Below, piece by piece: positions 1-8,908 of a stretch of 64,000 nucleotides of DNA (the stretch's first letter is position 1; each line of letters opens with the position of its first letter). Origin of the DNA: Mycolicibacterium sp. P9-64 (lineage in GTDB: Bacteria; Actinomycetota; Actinomycetes; Mycobacteriales; Mycobacteriaceae); the NCBI RefSeq assembly GCF_008329605.1, contig NZ_NPKO01000008.1, positions 124,001 to 188,000 of the forward strand, read 5' to 3'. The notes under the pieces were generated by a model. It was not told where the DNA came from, made no database searches, and was given only the letters and a program-made list of their open reading frames with translations. Made by a program: the position numbers and the translations under genes.

Positions 1-494
1 GCGTCCTGGTGGAGAAGCACCACATCAGCCTTGGTGAGCTGAACGACCGGATGCTGGAGGTCAAGGAACGGTACGCCGGCGGCATCCAGGGCAAGACCGT
101 GGACGCGCAGCCGAAGTTCGAAGGTGACGGCACGAACGTCAAACGCAACAGCCACCACATCGAAGCGGTCGGCAAGGGCGACCCAGGCATCTACGCAGGC
201 AAGGCCGGACCCGCCAAGTTCAAGGTCGGTGACCCCGTGGTGGTGCGCGAGGAACCAGCCCTGTTCTACACCCGCACGCCGGAATACGTCCGCGGCGCCA
301 AGGGGGAGATCGCCGCGCTCGCCTACGAAACCCCCGCCGCGGAGGACGAGACCTGGGACCGCCCCGACGCCAAGCCGGAATGGATGTACGTCGTTCGGTT
401 CAACCAATCCGAGCTTTGGTACGGCTACACCGGGACCGCGAGCGACACCCTGCAGACCGAGCTTCCCGAGCGCGCACTCCTCGCCGCCAACTGA
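1..494 (+). CDS. Thiocyanate hydrolase beta-like / nitrile hydratase beta C-terminal-type subunit (5' partial)
   Basis: The reading frame is open to the left edge (codons from base 3), so the true start may lie outside; a GTG at base 9 is the first start codon inside. The protein ends with the SH3-like barrel of nitrile hydratase (NHase) beta subunits: a KFKVGDPVVV strand followed by TRTPEYVRGAKGEI, the conserved R-x-P-x-Y-x-R-G segment. The visible part (about 160 residues) is close to the length of the separate beta subunit of thiocyanate hydrolase (SCNase). In that enzyme the NHase beta chain is split in two, which fits the small third gene of this operon. The substrate (thiocyanate, a nitrile or cyanate-like compound) cannot be told from sequence. 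Confidence 0.75.
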   Translation, partial: VLVEKHHISLGELNDRMLEVKERYAGGIQGKTVDAQPKFEGDGTNVKRNSHHIEAVGKGDPGIYAGKAGPAKFKVGDPVVVREEPALFYTRTPEYVRGAKGEIAALAYETPAAEDETWDRPDAKPEWMYVVRFNQSELWYGYTGTASDTLQTELPERALLAAN

Positions 495-539
495 CCCAGA
501 ACCCGCCGAATCATCGAAGACTTGCCGAGAGGGATTCAC

Positions 540-1247
540 ATGACCGACCACGACCACGATCACGACCACGATCACGACCGCACCGTGAAGCCCATGGTCG
601 ACGAGATCACCGACTTCGAAGTCCTCGAGATCGCCTTGCGCGAATTGTGCATCGAGAAGGGCATATTCACGCTCGAGGATCATCGGCACTTCACCGAGTT
701 CGCCGAGCAGATCGGACCCACGCCCGCGGCGCGGCTGGTGGCCAGGGCGTGGCTGGACCCGGCGTTCAAGGAGCTTGCGCTCACCGACCCGATGGCCGCC
801 AGCAAGGAGGTCGGCGTCGACTGGTTCGAACCCACCGGGTGGGGTACGCCAAGCGACTTCATGGCATTTCAGATCCTGGCGAACACACCGAAGCTGCACC
901 ACGTGATCGTCTGCGCGCTGTGTTCGTGCTATCCGCGACCCATTCTGGGCAATTCACCGGAGTGGTACCGCACCCCCAACTACCGCCGCCGCCTGGTTCG
1001 CTCGCCCCGTCAGGTGCTCTCCGAGTTCGGGCTCTATCTGCCCGACGACGTCGAGGTCCGGGTGGAGGACTCCAACCAGAAGCACCGGTTCATGGTGATG
1101 CCCCTGCAGCCCGAGGGCACCGAAGGTTGGAGTGAGGACCAATTGGTCGAGATCATCACGCGCGACTGCCTGATCGGTGTTGCGCTGCCGAAGGCCGGCG
1201 TCACCACCAACGTCATCACCGACACCCGGCCCGCCGTCCACCCCTGA
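540..1247 (+). CDS. Nitrile hydratase alpha / thiocyanate hydrolase gamma-type metal subunit
   Basis: This 235-residue protein carries the low-spin metal site of the NHase/SCNase superfamily. The claw motif is VCALCSCYP, with Cys125, Cys128, Ser129 and Cys130; in known family members two of these cysteines are oxidised. Known enzymes have Thr (cobalt type) or Ser (iron type) after the first Cys; here it is Ala. GNSPEWYRTPNYRRR downstream is typical of the family. The N-terminus is an alternating Asp-His run (DHDHDHDHDHD), probably metal binding. I chose the ATG at 540 because GAGAGGG lies just upstream; an in-frame TTG at 522 is the alternative. It is the middle gene of a three-gene operon. 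Confidence 0.85.
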   Translation: MTDHDHDHDHDHDRTVKPMVDEITDFEVLEIALRELCIEKGIFTLEDHRHFTEFAEQIGPTPAARLVARAWLDPAFKELALTDPMAASKEVGVDWFEPTGWGTPSDFMAFQILANTPKLHHVIVCALCSCYPRPILGNSPEWYRTPNYRRRLVRSPRQVLSEFGLYLPDDVEVRVEDSNQKHRFMVMPLQPEGTEGWSEDQLVEIITRDCLIGVALPKAGVTTNVITDTRPAVHP

Positions 1248-1266
1248 CCTCTAGAGGGACGAAAAC

Positions 1267-1638
1267 GTGAGTACGACAGAGGATTTCGGCTCGATCGAGC
1301 CCACCACCATTGCGCCGTTGCAGCACATCGTGGAACGCAATCAAGTCTGGCCCGTGATGGCCGCCAAGTACGGCGTCGAGAACCCGGTGCCGCCATGGAA
1401 GACCAGCTTGGACGGCCTCTGCGACGCGCTCGACCATGCCGCGTGCGACGCCGACATCCCCAGCTTCAAGGAACGGCGCGACGAGGAGGACGTCCTCTCC
1501 GCAACCGTGTACTCGAGCCTGCCGTATCCCGAGAGCCAGCTGGTGTCGCTGGCCCACTCGCTGGTTGCGCGCGGCGTCATCGACGACGCCGAACTGGAAC
1601 AACGGCTGGCCACCATCCGCGCCCGACTCGAAGCCTGA
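1267..1638 (+). CDS. Thiocyanate hydrolase alpha-like / NHase beta N-terminal-type subunit
   Basis: A 123-residue protein beginning at GTG (1267) behind GAGGGACG. Segments such as VPPWKTSLDGLCDAL and the C-terminal helical stretch LAHSLVARGVIDDAELEQRL resemble the N-terminal helical part of NHase beta subunits and the small alpha subunit of SCNase, which is of similar length. With the first gene it would supply the two halves of a split beta chain around the metal subunit. A role as an NHase-activator-like chaperone is the alternative, since some activators look like short beta N-termini. The gene is followed within 4 bp by the convergent TetR gene. Confidence 0.65.
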   Translation: MSTTEDFGSIEPTTIAPLQHIVERNQVWPVMAAKYGVENPVPPWKTSLDGLCDALDHAACDADIPSFKERRDEEDVLSATVYSSLPYPESQLVSLAHSLVARGVIDDAELEQRLATIRARLEA

Positions 1639-1641
1639 CCG

Positions 1642-2304
1642 CTAGCCGCCCTTGCCCTTGCGAAGCGCAGGAGCCTTCTCGGGGATCGCCGCAACGATGC
1701 CGTCCAGGTAATTGCGGAGCAGCGTCTCGAAGAGCTGGTCGGAGGTGGCGTCGCCGATCGCCGCGAGTGCCGTTTCCAGTGCGTGGTGAGTGCCCGGTTC
1801 GGGTTTGGGCCCGGAACCGTGCACGGTGTAGTCCGCTGCGTTCTCGTTGAGAACCGCGGCTCCGATCGTCAGCGCCGTCATCCCGTCGACGATCCGTACG
1901 TGCAGCCGGGCGGGCACCCCGGACGCGGCCAGGAACTGACACATCTGTTCGTACTCGTCGAACATGTTCTCGCGGGGCATGTATCGCACGACCAGTGGCG
2001 CGCAGTGCGGGTGGGCAATGATGGTGCGCCGAAGCGCGACGGAGATGGCCACCAGGTAGTCGGTCCAGTGCGTGTCCGGCGACAAGGTCGGCGCCTCTGG
2101 CGTCAGGACGGTCCTGGCGACCGCCGCGAACAGGGCGTCCTTGCTGGCGAAGTAGTGATACAGCGACGGGGCCTGGACGCCGAGCTGCGAGGCCAACTTG
2201 GGCATGCTGAACGACTCCAGCCCACCCTCACCGATCATCGCGATGGCGGCGGCGACCACGATCTCAGGGGTCAGGAGGGACTTCTTCGGCCGCGCCACCT
2301 GCAA
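1642..2304 (-). CDS. TetR/AcrR family transcriptional regulator
   Basis: A 220-residue one-domain-plus-ligand-domain repressor. The N-terminal helix-turn-helix lies at about residues 12-58, with the characteristic MPKLASQLGVQAPSLYHYFASKDAL recognition region (cited in part: GVQAPSLYHYFASKD). The C-terminal half is helical, as in TetR_C domains, and ligand specificity is not readable. The gene is convergent with the thiocyanate-hydrolase-type operon and tandem with the ECF sigma gene upstream, so its target is not obvious from position. A lysine-rich tail ends the protein. Confidence 0.85.
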   Translation of the reverse strand: MQVARPKKSLLTPEIVVAAAIAMIGEGGLESFSMPKLASQLGVQAPSLYHYFASKDALFAAVARTVLTPEAPTLSPDTHWTDYLVAISVALRRTIIAHPHCAPLVVRYMPRENMFDEYEQMCQFLAASGVPARLHVRIVDGMTALTIGAAVLNENAADYTVHGSGPKPEPGTHHALETALAAIGDATSDQLFETLLRNYLDGIVAAIPEKAPALRKGKGG

Positions 2305-2349
2305 TATCTTGCCGCAGCCGAGCGCCGAAGCCCGAATTCGCTACTGGGG

Positions 2350-2916
2350 TCAGCCCGTGCGGTCGTCCTCGTCAGCCGCCCGCAGCAAGTCGTCGCGGGC
2401 CCGCGCCACCCGGGAGCGGATCGTCCCGATCGGGCACCCGCAGACCTCGGCTGCCTCCGCATAGGACAGACCAAGCACCTGCGTCATGACGAGCGCCTCG
2501 CGTCGATCCGGCGGCAAACCCTCGAGCAACATCTGGATCTCGACGGTGTTCTCGATCCGGCCGGTGCGGCGACCCCGATCGATCACGGTGTCGACCACCT
2601 GGTCGAGATCGGTGACCTGCACCATGCGGGGTCTGCTCGTGTTGTACCGGATCTGGTCTACGACGACTCTGCGGGCGATCGACAGCAGCCACGTGCGTGC
2701 CGTCGAGCGGCCGCTGAACTTGGGGAGCGACCGGATCGCCCGAAGAAAGGTCTCCTGGGTGAGGTCGTCGGCACTGCCCGGATCGCCGAGGTAGGCCACC
2801 GTCCGCCACACATCACGCTGAGTGGCCTTGATGAACTGCTCGAGGGCGGCCTGATCTCCTCTGCCCGCAGCTTTGGCAAGGTGGGTAACTTGGTCGTCAT
2901 CGCCAGGTGTCGCCAC
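2350..2916 (-). CDS. sigC: ECF RNA polymerase sigma factor, SigC-like
   Basis: A 188-residue extracytoplasmic-function sigma factor. Region 2 carries SADDLTQETFLRAIRSLPKF (about residues 48-67) and region 4 carries GLSYAEAAEVCGCPIGTIRS with a following basic helix (about residues 149-175). The wording of both regions matches what I recall of mycobacterial SigC. The GTG start at 2916 lies back to back with the copper ATPase gene. SigC of M. tuberculosis has been linked to copper acquisition (established knowledge); here the locus around it is copper-related throughout. There is no anti-sigma gene directly downstream; the zinc-finger membrane protein at 9528-10235 is a candidate. Confidence 0.82.
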   Translation of the reverse strand: MATPGDDDQVTHLAKAAGRGDQAALEQFIKATQRDVWRTVAYLGDPGSADDLTQETFLRAIRSLPKFSGRSTARTWLLSIARRVVVDQIRYNTSRPRMVQVTDLDQVVDTVIDRGRRTGRIENTVEIQMLLEGLPPDRREALVMTQVLGLSYAEAAEVCGCPIGTIRSRVARARDDLLRAADEDDRTG

Positions 2917-2943
2917 GGACAGTCAGCGTAGGTGATCGCGGTC

Positions 2944-2972
2944 GGGAACTCATCGCCCGGCCGCGCCGACTA
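2944..2972 (+). promoter_or_regulatory. Candidate ECF (SigC-type) promoter of the copper ATPase
   Basis: GGGAAC at 2944-2949 and CGACTA at 2967-2972 are separated by 17 bp. The same spacing and near-identical hexamers occur upstream of the PepSY gene (7327-7355) and the zinc-finger gene (10243-10271). This supports one ECF sigma factor driving the three transcripts. Confidence 0.6.
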
Positions 2973-3012
2973 ATACCTCGGTAGGCGAATCTGCAGGAAG
3001 GTGAGTGCCACG

Positions 3013-5265
3013 ATGGCGGTGACGCCCGCAGTGACCGACGAGAGTCCGGGCCAGACGCACCGCGTCCAGCTCGACGTCGAGGGCATGTCGTGTGCCGCCT
3101 GTGCAAGCCGCGTGGAGTCGGCGCTGAACAAGCTGCCAGACGTGACTGCGTCGGTGAACTTCGCCACCCGCGTGGCGACCATCGATGCCGGTCAGCGGAC
3201 GCAGCCCAGCGAGCTGTGCGAGGCAGTGCGACAGATCGGCTACGAGGCGGAGCTCCGCACCGACGGGGACACCCGACGGAGCGACCCCGACTCCGATACC
3301 GCGCGCAGGCGCCTGGTGCGACTGGCGGTGGCAGCTGTGCTGTTCGTGCCGCTGGCCGATTTGTCGGTCATGTTCGCCGTGGTGCCGAGCACCCGGTTCG
3401 CGGGGTGGCAGTTCGTGTTGACCGCGCTGGCCATTCCCGTCGTCACGTGGGCGGCGTGGCCGTTCCATCGCGTCGCGATCAGGAATGCCCGCCATGGTGC
3501 CGCGTCGATGGAGACGTTGATCTCGGTCGGCATCACCGCGGCCACCGTCTGGTCGCTGTTCACCGTCTTCAGCGCTCGGCCCCCTCGGCAGAGTCGCGGG
3601 ATCTGGCAGGCACTGCTCGGCAGCGACGCCATCTACTTCGAGGTCGCCGCGGGCGTAACGGTTTTCGTGTTGGCCGGCCGATACTTCGAGGCTCGCGCCA
3701 AGTCCAAGGCCGGGAGCGCATTGCGCGCGTTGGCCGAGCTCAGCGCGAAGGACGTCACGATTCTGCGGGCCGACGGTTCGGAGATGACGATTCCGGCCGA
3801 CGAGCTCAAGGAGCAGCAGACGTTCGTGGTGCGTCCCGGTCAGACGATTGCCGCGGACGGCCTCGTCGTCGATGGCACCTCGTCGGTCGACATGAGCGCG
3901 ATGACCGGCGAGTCCATGCCCGCACGGGTCCGTCCAGGCGGCAAGGTCATCGGTGGCACCGTCGTGTTGGACGGCAGGCTGATCGTCGAGGCGGCGGCGG
4001 TCGGCGCCGATACGCAGTTCGCCGGAATGGTCCGCCTGGTCGAGGACGCACAAGCCGACAAGGCCGACGCCCAACGCCTCGCCGACCGCATCGCCTCGGT
4101 GTTCGTGCCGTGTGTCTTCGCCATCGCCGCACTCACCGCCACCGGCTGGCTGCTCGCTGGGGGAGGACCGGAGCGGGCGTTCTCCGCCGCACTGGCCGTA
4201 CTCGTCATCGCCTGCCCGTGTGCGCTCGGGTTGGCCACTCCCACCGCCATGATGGTGGCCTCGGGCCGTGGCGCGCAGCTCGGGATCTTCCTGAAGGGCC
4301 ATCGAGCCCTGGAGGCCGTCCGCGCAGTGGACACCGTCGTCTTCGACAAGACCGGAACGCTGACCACCGGCCAGTTGACCGTCAGCACCGTCGAGGTCGC
4401 CACCGGCTGGGACGCCGACGAGGTGTTGGCTCTCGCCGCGAGCGTGGAAGCGGCGTCCGAACATGGTGTTGCCTTGGCCATTTCGGCGGCAGCGCCGAAC
4501 AAGCAACCGGTCACCGACTTCCTGGCAGTACCAGGACGAGGAGTTTTCGGCAGGGTCGGCGCCCACACCGTGCGTGTCGGGAAGCCCTCCTGGATCGCGC
4601 CGCCCGAGATCCCCGCGAACCTAGCCGCCGCCCGGCGCAGTGCCGAGACACGCGGGGAAACCGTGGTGTTCATCGAGGTGGACGGGGATCTGCGGGGCAT
4701 GGTGACGGTCGCCGACGCGGTGAAGGACTCGGCCGCCGACGCCGTCGCCGCGCTGCACCGACGCGGACTCAAAACCGTTCTGCTGACCGGGGACAACGCT
4801 GCCTCCGCGGGCGCCGTCGCGAGCCGCGTCGGGATCGACGAGGTCATCGCCGACGTTCTGCCGGAGGGCAAGGTGGACGTCGTCGAGCAGTTGCGCGACC
4901 GGGGGCGTGTCGTCGCCATGGTCGGTGACGGCATCAACGACGGGCCCGCGCTGGCCCGCGCCGACCTCGGAATGGCCATTGGACGGGGCACCGACGTCGC
5001 CATCGGCGCCGCCGACATCATCCTGGTCAGGGACGACCTGGACGCCGTACCCTTGGCGCTCGATCTCGCCGCAGCCACGATGCGCACGATCCGGGTGAAC
5101 ATGCTGTGGGCCTTCGGCTACAACGTGGCGGCCATCCCGATCGCCGCCGCAGGATTGCTCAATCCCTTGATTTCCGGTGCAGCGATGGCGTTCTCGTCAT
5201 TCTTCGTCGTCTCGAACAGCCTGCGTCTGCGCAACTTCGGAGCCACCCGGGCGCGTCGGGACTGA
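3013..5265 (+). CDS. Copper-translocating P1B-1-type ATPase (CtpA/CtpB-like)
   Basis: A 750-residue inner-membrane pump that moves Cu(I) at the cost of ATP. Visible elements in order are an N-terminal heavy-metal-binding domain with GMSCAAC (Cys27, Cys30), the TGES actuator loop (298-301), the CPC transport site (401-403, in ACPCALGLATPTA), the phosphorylation motif DKTGT (445-449) and GDGIND (638-643). YN in helix 7 and MAFSS in helix 8 are as in Cu(I) ATPases. The usual SEHP nucleotide-domain motif reads SEHG. ATG 3013 sits 11 nt after AGGAAGG; GTG 3001 is possible but abuts that site. It lies divergent from the sigma gene and behind an ECF-type promoter. In mycobacteria such pumps load secreted copper enzymes or handle copper acquisition. 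Confidence 0.93.
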   Translation: MAVTPAVTDESPGQTHRVQLDVEGMSCAACASRVESALNKLPDVTASVNFATRVATIDAGQRTQPSELCEAVRQIGYEAELRTDGDTRRSDPDSDTARRRLVRLAVAAVLFVPLADLSVMFAVVPSTRFAGWQFVLTALAIPVVTWAAWPFHRVAIRNARHGAASMETLISVGITAATVWSLFTVFSARPPRQSRGIWQALLGSDAIYFEVAAGVTVFVLAGRYFEARAKSKAGSALRALAELSAKDVTILRADGSEMTIPADELKEQQTFVVRPGQTIAADGLVVDGTSSVDMSAMTGESMPARVRPGGKVIGGTVVLDGRLIVEAAAVGADTQFAGMVRLVEDAQADKADAQRLADRIASVFVPCVFAIAALTATGWLLAGGGPERAFSAALAVLVIACPCALGLATPTAMMVASGRGAQLGIFLKGHRALEAVRAVDTVVFDKTGTLTTGQLTVSTVEVATGWDADEVLALAASVEAASEHGVALAISAAAPNKQPVTDFLAVPGRGVFGRVGAHTVRVGKPSWIAPPEIPANLAAARRSAETRGETVVFIEVDGDLRGMVTVADAVKDSAADAVAALHRRGLKTVLLTGDNAASAGAVASRVGIDEVIADVLPEGKVDVVEQLRDRGRVVAMVGDGINDGPALARADLGMAIGRGTDVAIGAADIILVRDDLDAVPLALDLAAATMRTIRVNMLWAFGYNVAAIPIAAAGLLNPLISGAAMAFSSFFVVSNSLRLRNFGATRARRD

Positions 5266-5271
5266 GCCGGC

Positions 5272-7248
5272 TCAGCGTCGGTTTCGGGCCAACTCCTGCA
5301 GCATCGCGTTGTAGGCGTCGAGTTCGTCCTCGGCGTAGGACGAGTCGGCATGTCGATCGGATCGCGACGCTGCCCGACGGTCCTGGCGCGCCCATTGGGC
5401 GACCAACGCGACGACGACCGCGATCACCGGCAGTTCGCTGGACCCCCATGCGATGGCACCGCCCAGATGTTGATCGCTGGCGAGGCTGGAAAGCCATGGC
5501 AGATCCACGGATTGGTAGAAGCTCCCGCCGATGATGGACGTCATGGTCATCGTCGCGATCCCGAAGAACGCGTGGAACGGCATCACGGCGAACAGCAGCC
5601 CCAGCCGCCCGAGAAAGGGCAGGCGCCGCGGTCCGGGGTCGATACCGATGATCGCCCAGAAGAAGACGTACCCGACGATCAGGAAGTGCAGGCTCATCAG
5701 CTCGTGGCCCCAGTGGTAGCGCACCAGGGTGTTGAAGATCGGGGTGAAGTAGACGGCGTACAGCGACGCGACGAACAGGATGAACGCCACCACGGGATGA
5801 GCCAGATACGCCGTCGCCTTCGAATGCACCAGCCACAGCACCCATTCCCGAGGACCCGGCGGTTCGTCATCGGTTGCGGACGGCAGTGCCCGCATCGCCA
5901 GCGTCACGGGGCCGCCCAGGACCAACAACACCGGAATGAACATGTTCAATGCCATGTGCTCGCCCATGTGCACGCTGAACATCGCCGAGCCGTAGGCCCG
6001 CACACCGGAACTGCTGGCCACCAGCAGCGACACACAACCGGTGAGCCACGCGACGAGACGGCCCACCGGCCACGGGTCGCCGCGCCTGCGCAACTGGACG
6101 ACACCGGCCACGTACAGGCCGGCCAGCACCACTGCACCGACCCCGATGAACGTGTCGAAACGCCAGGCGGTCAGCAATCGCGCCACACTCGGCGGATCCG
6201 GCAGCGCGTACCCCAAGAAGACGTCCCACGCCGTGAACTGATGGTTCAGCAGCCGGGGTGCCGTTTGTGTCGCCATCGACGCGATCAACGCCAACGCACC
6301 GACCATGACGAGCGTCGAGATGGGCTCGATGCCGTTGTGCCACATTCCCTTTCGAGACTTCAACGCCAGTCGCGCGACATCGATGCCCAACACCACTAGC
6401 AGCGCCACCGCAACCCCGATCGCCGCCCGCCCGTAGGCCGAACCGGTCAACGACCCTGGGCTCAACAACACCAAGAGCAGCATCGCGCCGTACACCACGG
6501 CCACGGCGGCGCTGGCCACTTCGATCAGCAATAGCCGGCGTCCGGCGACCGGGTTGGGGCGGCCGACGGCCGATGCCACCTTCAGACCCACCAGCGCCGC
6601 GAGTGCGACGGCGAAGACGATGACGGCGCTGGTTGCGTAGTCGTGATCGGGCCCTGCGCCCGCATTGCCGCTCACCGGCAGCGCGACCACGCCGATCAGC
6701 GTAGGCAGCAGGAGCAGGCAATGGCCGATCCACCGCAGCGTCAACCGCACGGACAACGCGACGACCGCCGCGCAGATCGCGACGGCGATCCACGCCCGCG
6801 TCATCTCCGATGCACGGATCGCGTCGACCAGGGCGGCGTTGCCGAGCAAGCGGGACATCGGGATGCCCGAATCGTTGGCGGCTTGCACCACCACCATGGC
6901 GATCGCGCCGAGCAGCCAGACCACGGCGACTCGCTCGATCATCAAGTGCACCCGAAAGACTGCGCTGTCGATGACGCCTCGAGGTCCCGGTCGCGCCGTC
7001 ACGACGACGTAGACGATGCCGCCGAAACACAGCGCCCCGGCCAGGCTCACGGTGAAGTACCCGACCGGTTCGGCCGTCGCGGTCAGCAGCCCAGGATACG
7101 AATCGCCGGTCGCGTCGTAGGCACGGGAACCCGACGCCAGCGCGTACCAGATCAGACCGGCCACTGCGGCGAGGTACCCGAGCCCGACGACCGCCAACCG
7201 CCCGACGGGCCCGGCGATGCCTGGCCGTGGAGTCTGGCTCGATTCCAA
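5272..7248 (-). CDS. CopD / CtaG-type copper transport membrane protein
   Basis: About 658 residues, nearly all hydrophobic, with many predicted transmembrane segments. The N-terminal half resembles the copper resistance D (CopD) family; the C-terminal half resembles the caa3-type CtaG cytochrome-oxidase copper-assembly family, with conserved His/Asp positions such as HMGEHMALNMFIPVLLVLGG and FLIVGYVFFWAIIGIDP. The same two-part architecture is seen in mycobacterial proteins like Rv0102. The start is uncertain: TTG 7248 follows GGAAGG by about 13 nt; GTG at 7287/7290 directly abuts a 21-bp dyad. Convergent with the copper ATPase gene (6-bp gap). Confidence 0.85.
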   Translation of the reverse strand: MESSQTPRPGIAGPVGRLAVVGLGYLAAVAGLIWYALASGSRAYDATGDSYPGLLTATAEPVGYFTVSLAGALCFGGIVYVVVTARPGPRGVIDSAVFRVHLMIERVAVVWLLGAIAMVVVQAANDSGIPMSRLLGNAALVDAIRASEMTRAWIAVAICAAVVALSVRLTLRWIGHCLLLLPTLIGVVALPVSGNAGAGPDHDYATSAVIVFAVALAALVGLKVASAVGRPNPVAGRRLLLIEVASAAVAVVYGAMLLLVLLSPGSLTGSAYGRAAIGVAVALLVVLGIDVARLALKSRKGMWHNGIEPISTLVMVGALALIASMATQTAPRLLNHQFTAWDVFLGYALPDPPSVARLLTAWRFDTFIGVGAVVLAGLYVAGVVQLRRRGDPWPVGRLVAWLTGCVSLLVASSSGVRAYGSAMFSVHMGEHMALNMFIPVLLVLGGPVTLAMRALPSATDDEPPGPREWVLWLVHSKATAYLAHPVVAFILFVASLYAVYFTPIFNTLVRYHWGHELMSLHFLIVGYVFFWAIIGIDPGPRRLPFLGRLGLLFAVMPFHAFFGIATMTMTSIIGGSFYQSVDLPWLSSLASDQHLGGAIAWGSSELPVIAVVVALVAQWARQDRRAASRSDRHADSSYAEDELDAYNAMLQELARNRR

Positions 7249-7290
7249 CCCGACACCGACCTTCCACCCGAGACATAGCAGTGCCACCAC

Positions 7291-7311
7291 TCTACGACGG
7301 TCTGTCGTAGA
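7291..7311. promoter_or_regulatory. Perfect dyad TCTACGAC-N5-GTCGTAGA in a divergent promoter region
   Basis: Two 8-bp arms (7291-7298 and 7304-7311) with a 5-bp centre lie between the CopD/CtaG gene and the PepSY gene, 15 bp upstream of the ECF-type -35 box. The size and TAC/GTA character resemble repressor operators of the BlaI/CopY kind, which are known near ctaG-type genes. The regulator itself is not in the window. Confidence 0.5.
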
Positions 7312-7326
7312 AAGTTGTCGACGGCC

Positions 7327-7355
7327 GGGAACTTTCACCGCAGCTACTGCGACCA
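7327..7355 (+). promoter_or_regulatory. Candidate ECF (SigC-type) promoter of the PepSY operon
   Basis: GGGAAC at 7327-7332, a 17-bp spacer, and CGACCA at 7350-7355, about 55 bp before the PepSY start. It shares its architecture with the sites at 2944-2972 and 10243-10271. Confidence 0.58.
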
Positions 7356-7411
7356 ATGCCTACGAGTCATGCCAAAAACCCTGCCCATCAACCGAAAGCC
7401 AATGAATACCC

Positions 7412-8908
7412 GTGAGCCGCACCCCGCTGGAAGAGCCGGTTGAACCCGACGGCAGCGCCATGGCCGTCGGTGACGACGCCCAGGAGACGCCATCGACGGG
7501 GTTTCCCCCCGTCGGTTCGCTCGCCCCGTCGTCCTGGGACAGGTTTCGCCCCCTGCTGATGCGGCTGCACTTCTACGCGGGCCTCTTCGTCGCCCCGTTC
7601 ATCCTGGTGGCGGCATGCACGGGCCTGCTCTATGCGCTGATCCCGCAAGTGGACAACGTGGTCAACCGGCACGAGCTGACCGTCGATCACGTTGGCGAAC
7701 AACGGATGACGCTGGCCGACCAGCTCGCCGCAGCGCGCGCTGCACATCCGGAGGGCACCGTGACCAGCATTCGGCCACCGGCAGCACCCAACGAGACCAC
7801 GCAGATCACCCTCGCCGTCGACGACGTGCCCCCGGATTACGGCAGAACGGTTTTTGTCGACCCCTATGACGGCACCGTCCGCGGCACGCTGACCACCTAC
7901 GGCCAATGGATGCCGCTGCGTGCGTGGTTCGACGAGTTCCACCGCAACCTGCATCTCGGTGCCATCGGACGCAACTACAGCGAGCTGGCCGCCAGCTGGT
8001 TGTGGGTCATCGCAGGAGTGGGCCTGCTGCTGTGGATCGGTCACCGTCGGCGCAGCGGGAAGCTGCGGCGCATCGCAACCCCAGACCGGGGTGCCACGGG
8101 TCGCCGTCGGCTGCTGTCCTGGCACGGCGCACTGGGCGTGTGGATCATCGGCGCGCTCCTGCTGCTGGCCGTCTCGGGGATGACGTGGTCGCGTTTCGCA
8201 GGGGCGAACGTCAGCGAGATGAGGTCGCACTTCACCTGGTCGACGCCCGCCGTCGACACCACCCTGCCTGGGGCCATGCCGAAGCACGAGCCGGCCGGTA
8301 CGTCGCACCATGGTGAAGACAGCTCGGCGGCAGGCCAATTCGACGAGGCGCAAGCGCTGCGCGGCGCGGACCTTGCCCTGCGCGCAGCCAAGGACGCCCA
8401 CTTGAGCGATCCGATCTGGATGTATCCACCGTCGGGCCCGGACCAGGGATGGCAAGTCGCCGAGAACAAGCGGGACTGGCCCACGCGTTATGACGCGATC
8501 TCCGTCGACCCCGAAACTGGTGCGGTCACAAACCGGGTCGACTTCGCGGATTGGCCGTTCATGGCGAAGTTGTCGGATTGGATCGTCGGCGCGCACATGG
8601 GAATCCTGTTCGGCATCGTCAACCAGCTTCTGCTCGTCGCCGTCGCGCTCGCGTTGATCGCCACCACCCTCCTCGGATACCGGATGTGGTGGCGCAGGCG
8701 GCCCGCACGTGGCAGCGGTCTCGTGCTGCCGCGAGGCCCGCGTCGTGGTGTCCTCAGTGGACTGCGTCCGTGGGAGGCGACACTCGTCGTTGCGGCGCTC
8801 GCTGGATTCGGTTACTTCGCACCATTGTTCGGTGTGTCGTTGGTGGCGTTCATCGCCGTCGACTGCCTCCTCGGATGGTGGGCGAAGAGGCCCGAGCGCA
8901 CACGATGA
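7412..8908 (+). CDS. PepSY-associated transmembrane protein
   Basis: A 498-residue inner-membrane protein of the PepSY-TM family. The first helix (about residues 50-75) is followed by an extracytoplasmic PepSY-like segment, two central helices with the LHLGAIGRNYSELAASW motif between, a second large periplasmic loop and C-terminal helices. The second loop contains a His-rich patch (KHEPAGTSHHGED), suited to metal binding. Such proteins often accompany copper or iron uptake systems; the precise activity is unknown. It starts with GTG at 7412, overlaps the next gene by ATGA and lies behind an ECF-type promoter. A short repeat element (7510-7527) encodes residues near the N-terminus (PVGSLAP). 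Confidence 0.85.
   Translation: MSRTPLEEPVEPDGSAMAVGDDAQETPSTGFPPVGSLAPSSWDRFRPLLMRLHFYAGLFVAPFILVAACTGLLYALIPQVDNVVNRHELTVDHVGEQRMTLADQLAAARAAHPEGTVTSIRPPAAPNETTQITLAVDDVPPDYGRTVFVDPYDGTVRGTLTTYGQWMPLRAWFDEFHRNLHLGAIGRNYSELAASWLWVIAGVGLLLWIGHRRRSGKLRRIATPDRGATGRRRLLSWHGALGVWIIGALLLLAVSGMTWSRFAGANVSEMRSHFTWSTPAVDTTLPGAMPKHEPAGTSHHGEDSSAAGQFDEAQALRGADLALRAAKDAHLSDPIWMYPPSGPDQGWQVAENKRDWPTRYDAISVDPETGAVTNRVDFADWPFMAKLSDWIVGAHMGILFGIVNQLLLVAVALALIATTLLGYRMWWRRRPARGSGLVLPRGPRRGVLSGLRPWEATLVVAALAGFGYFAPLFGVSLVAFIAVDCLLGWWAKRPERTR
7510..7527. repeat. Degenerate copy of the dispersed GTCGCTTCGCTCGC repeat
   Basis: CGTCGGTTCGCTCGCCCC differs by one base from the core repeated in tandem at 30081-30220. 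It lies in frame inside the PepSY gene, in a Pro-rich N-terminal linker. Confidence 0.45.
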
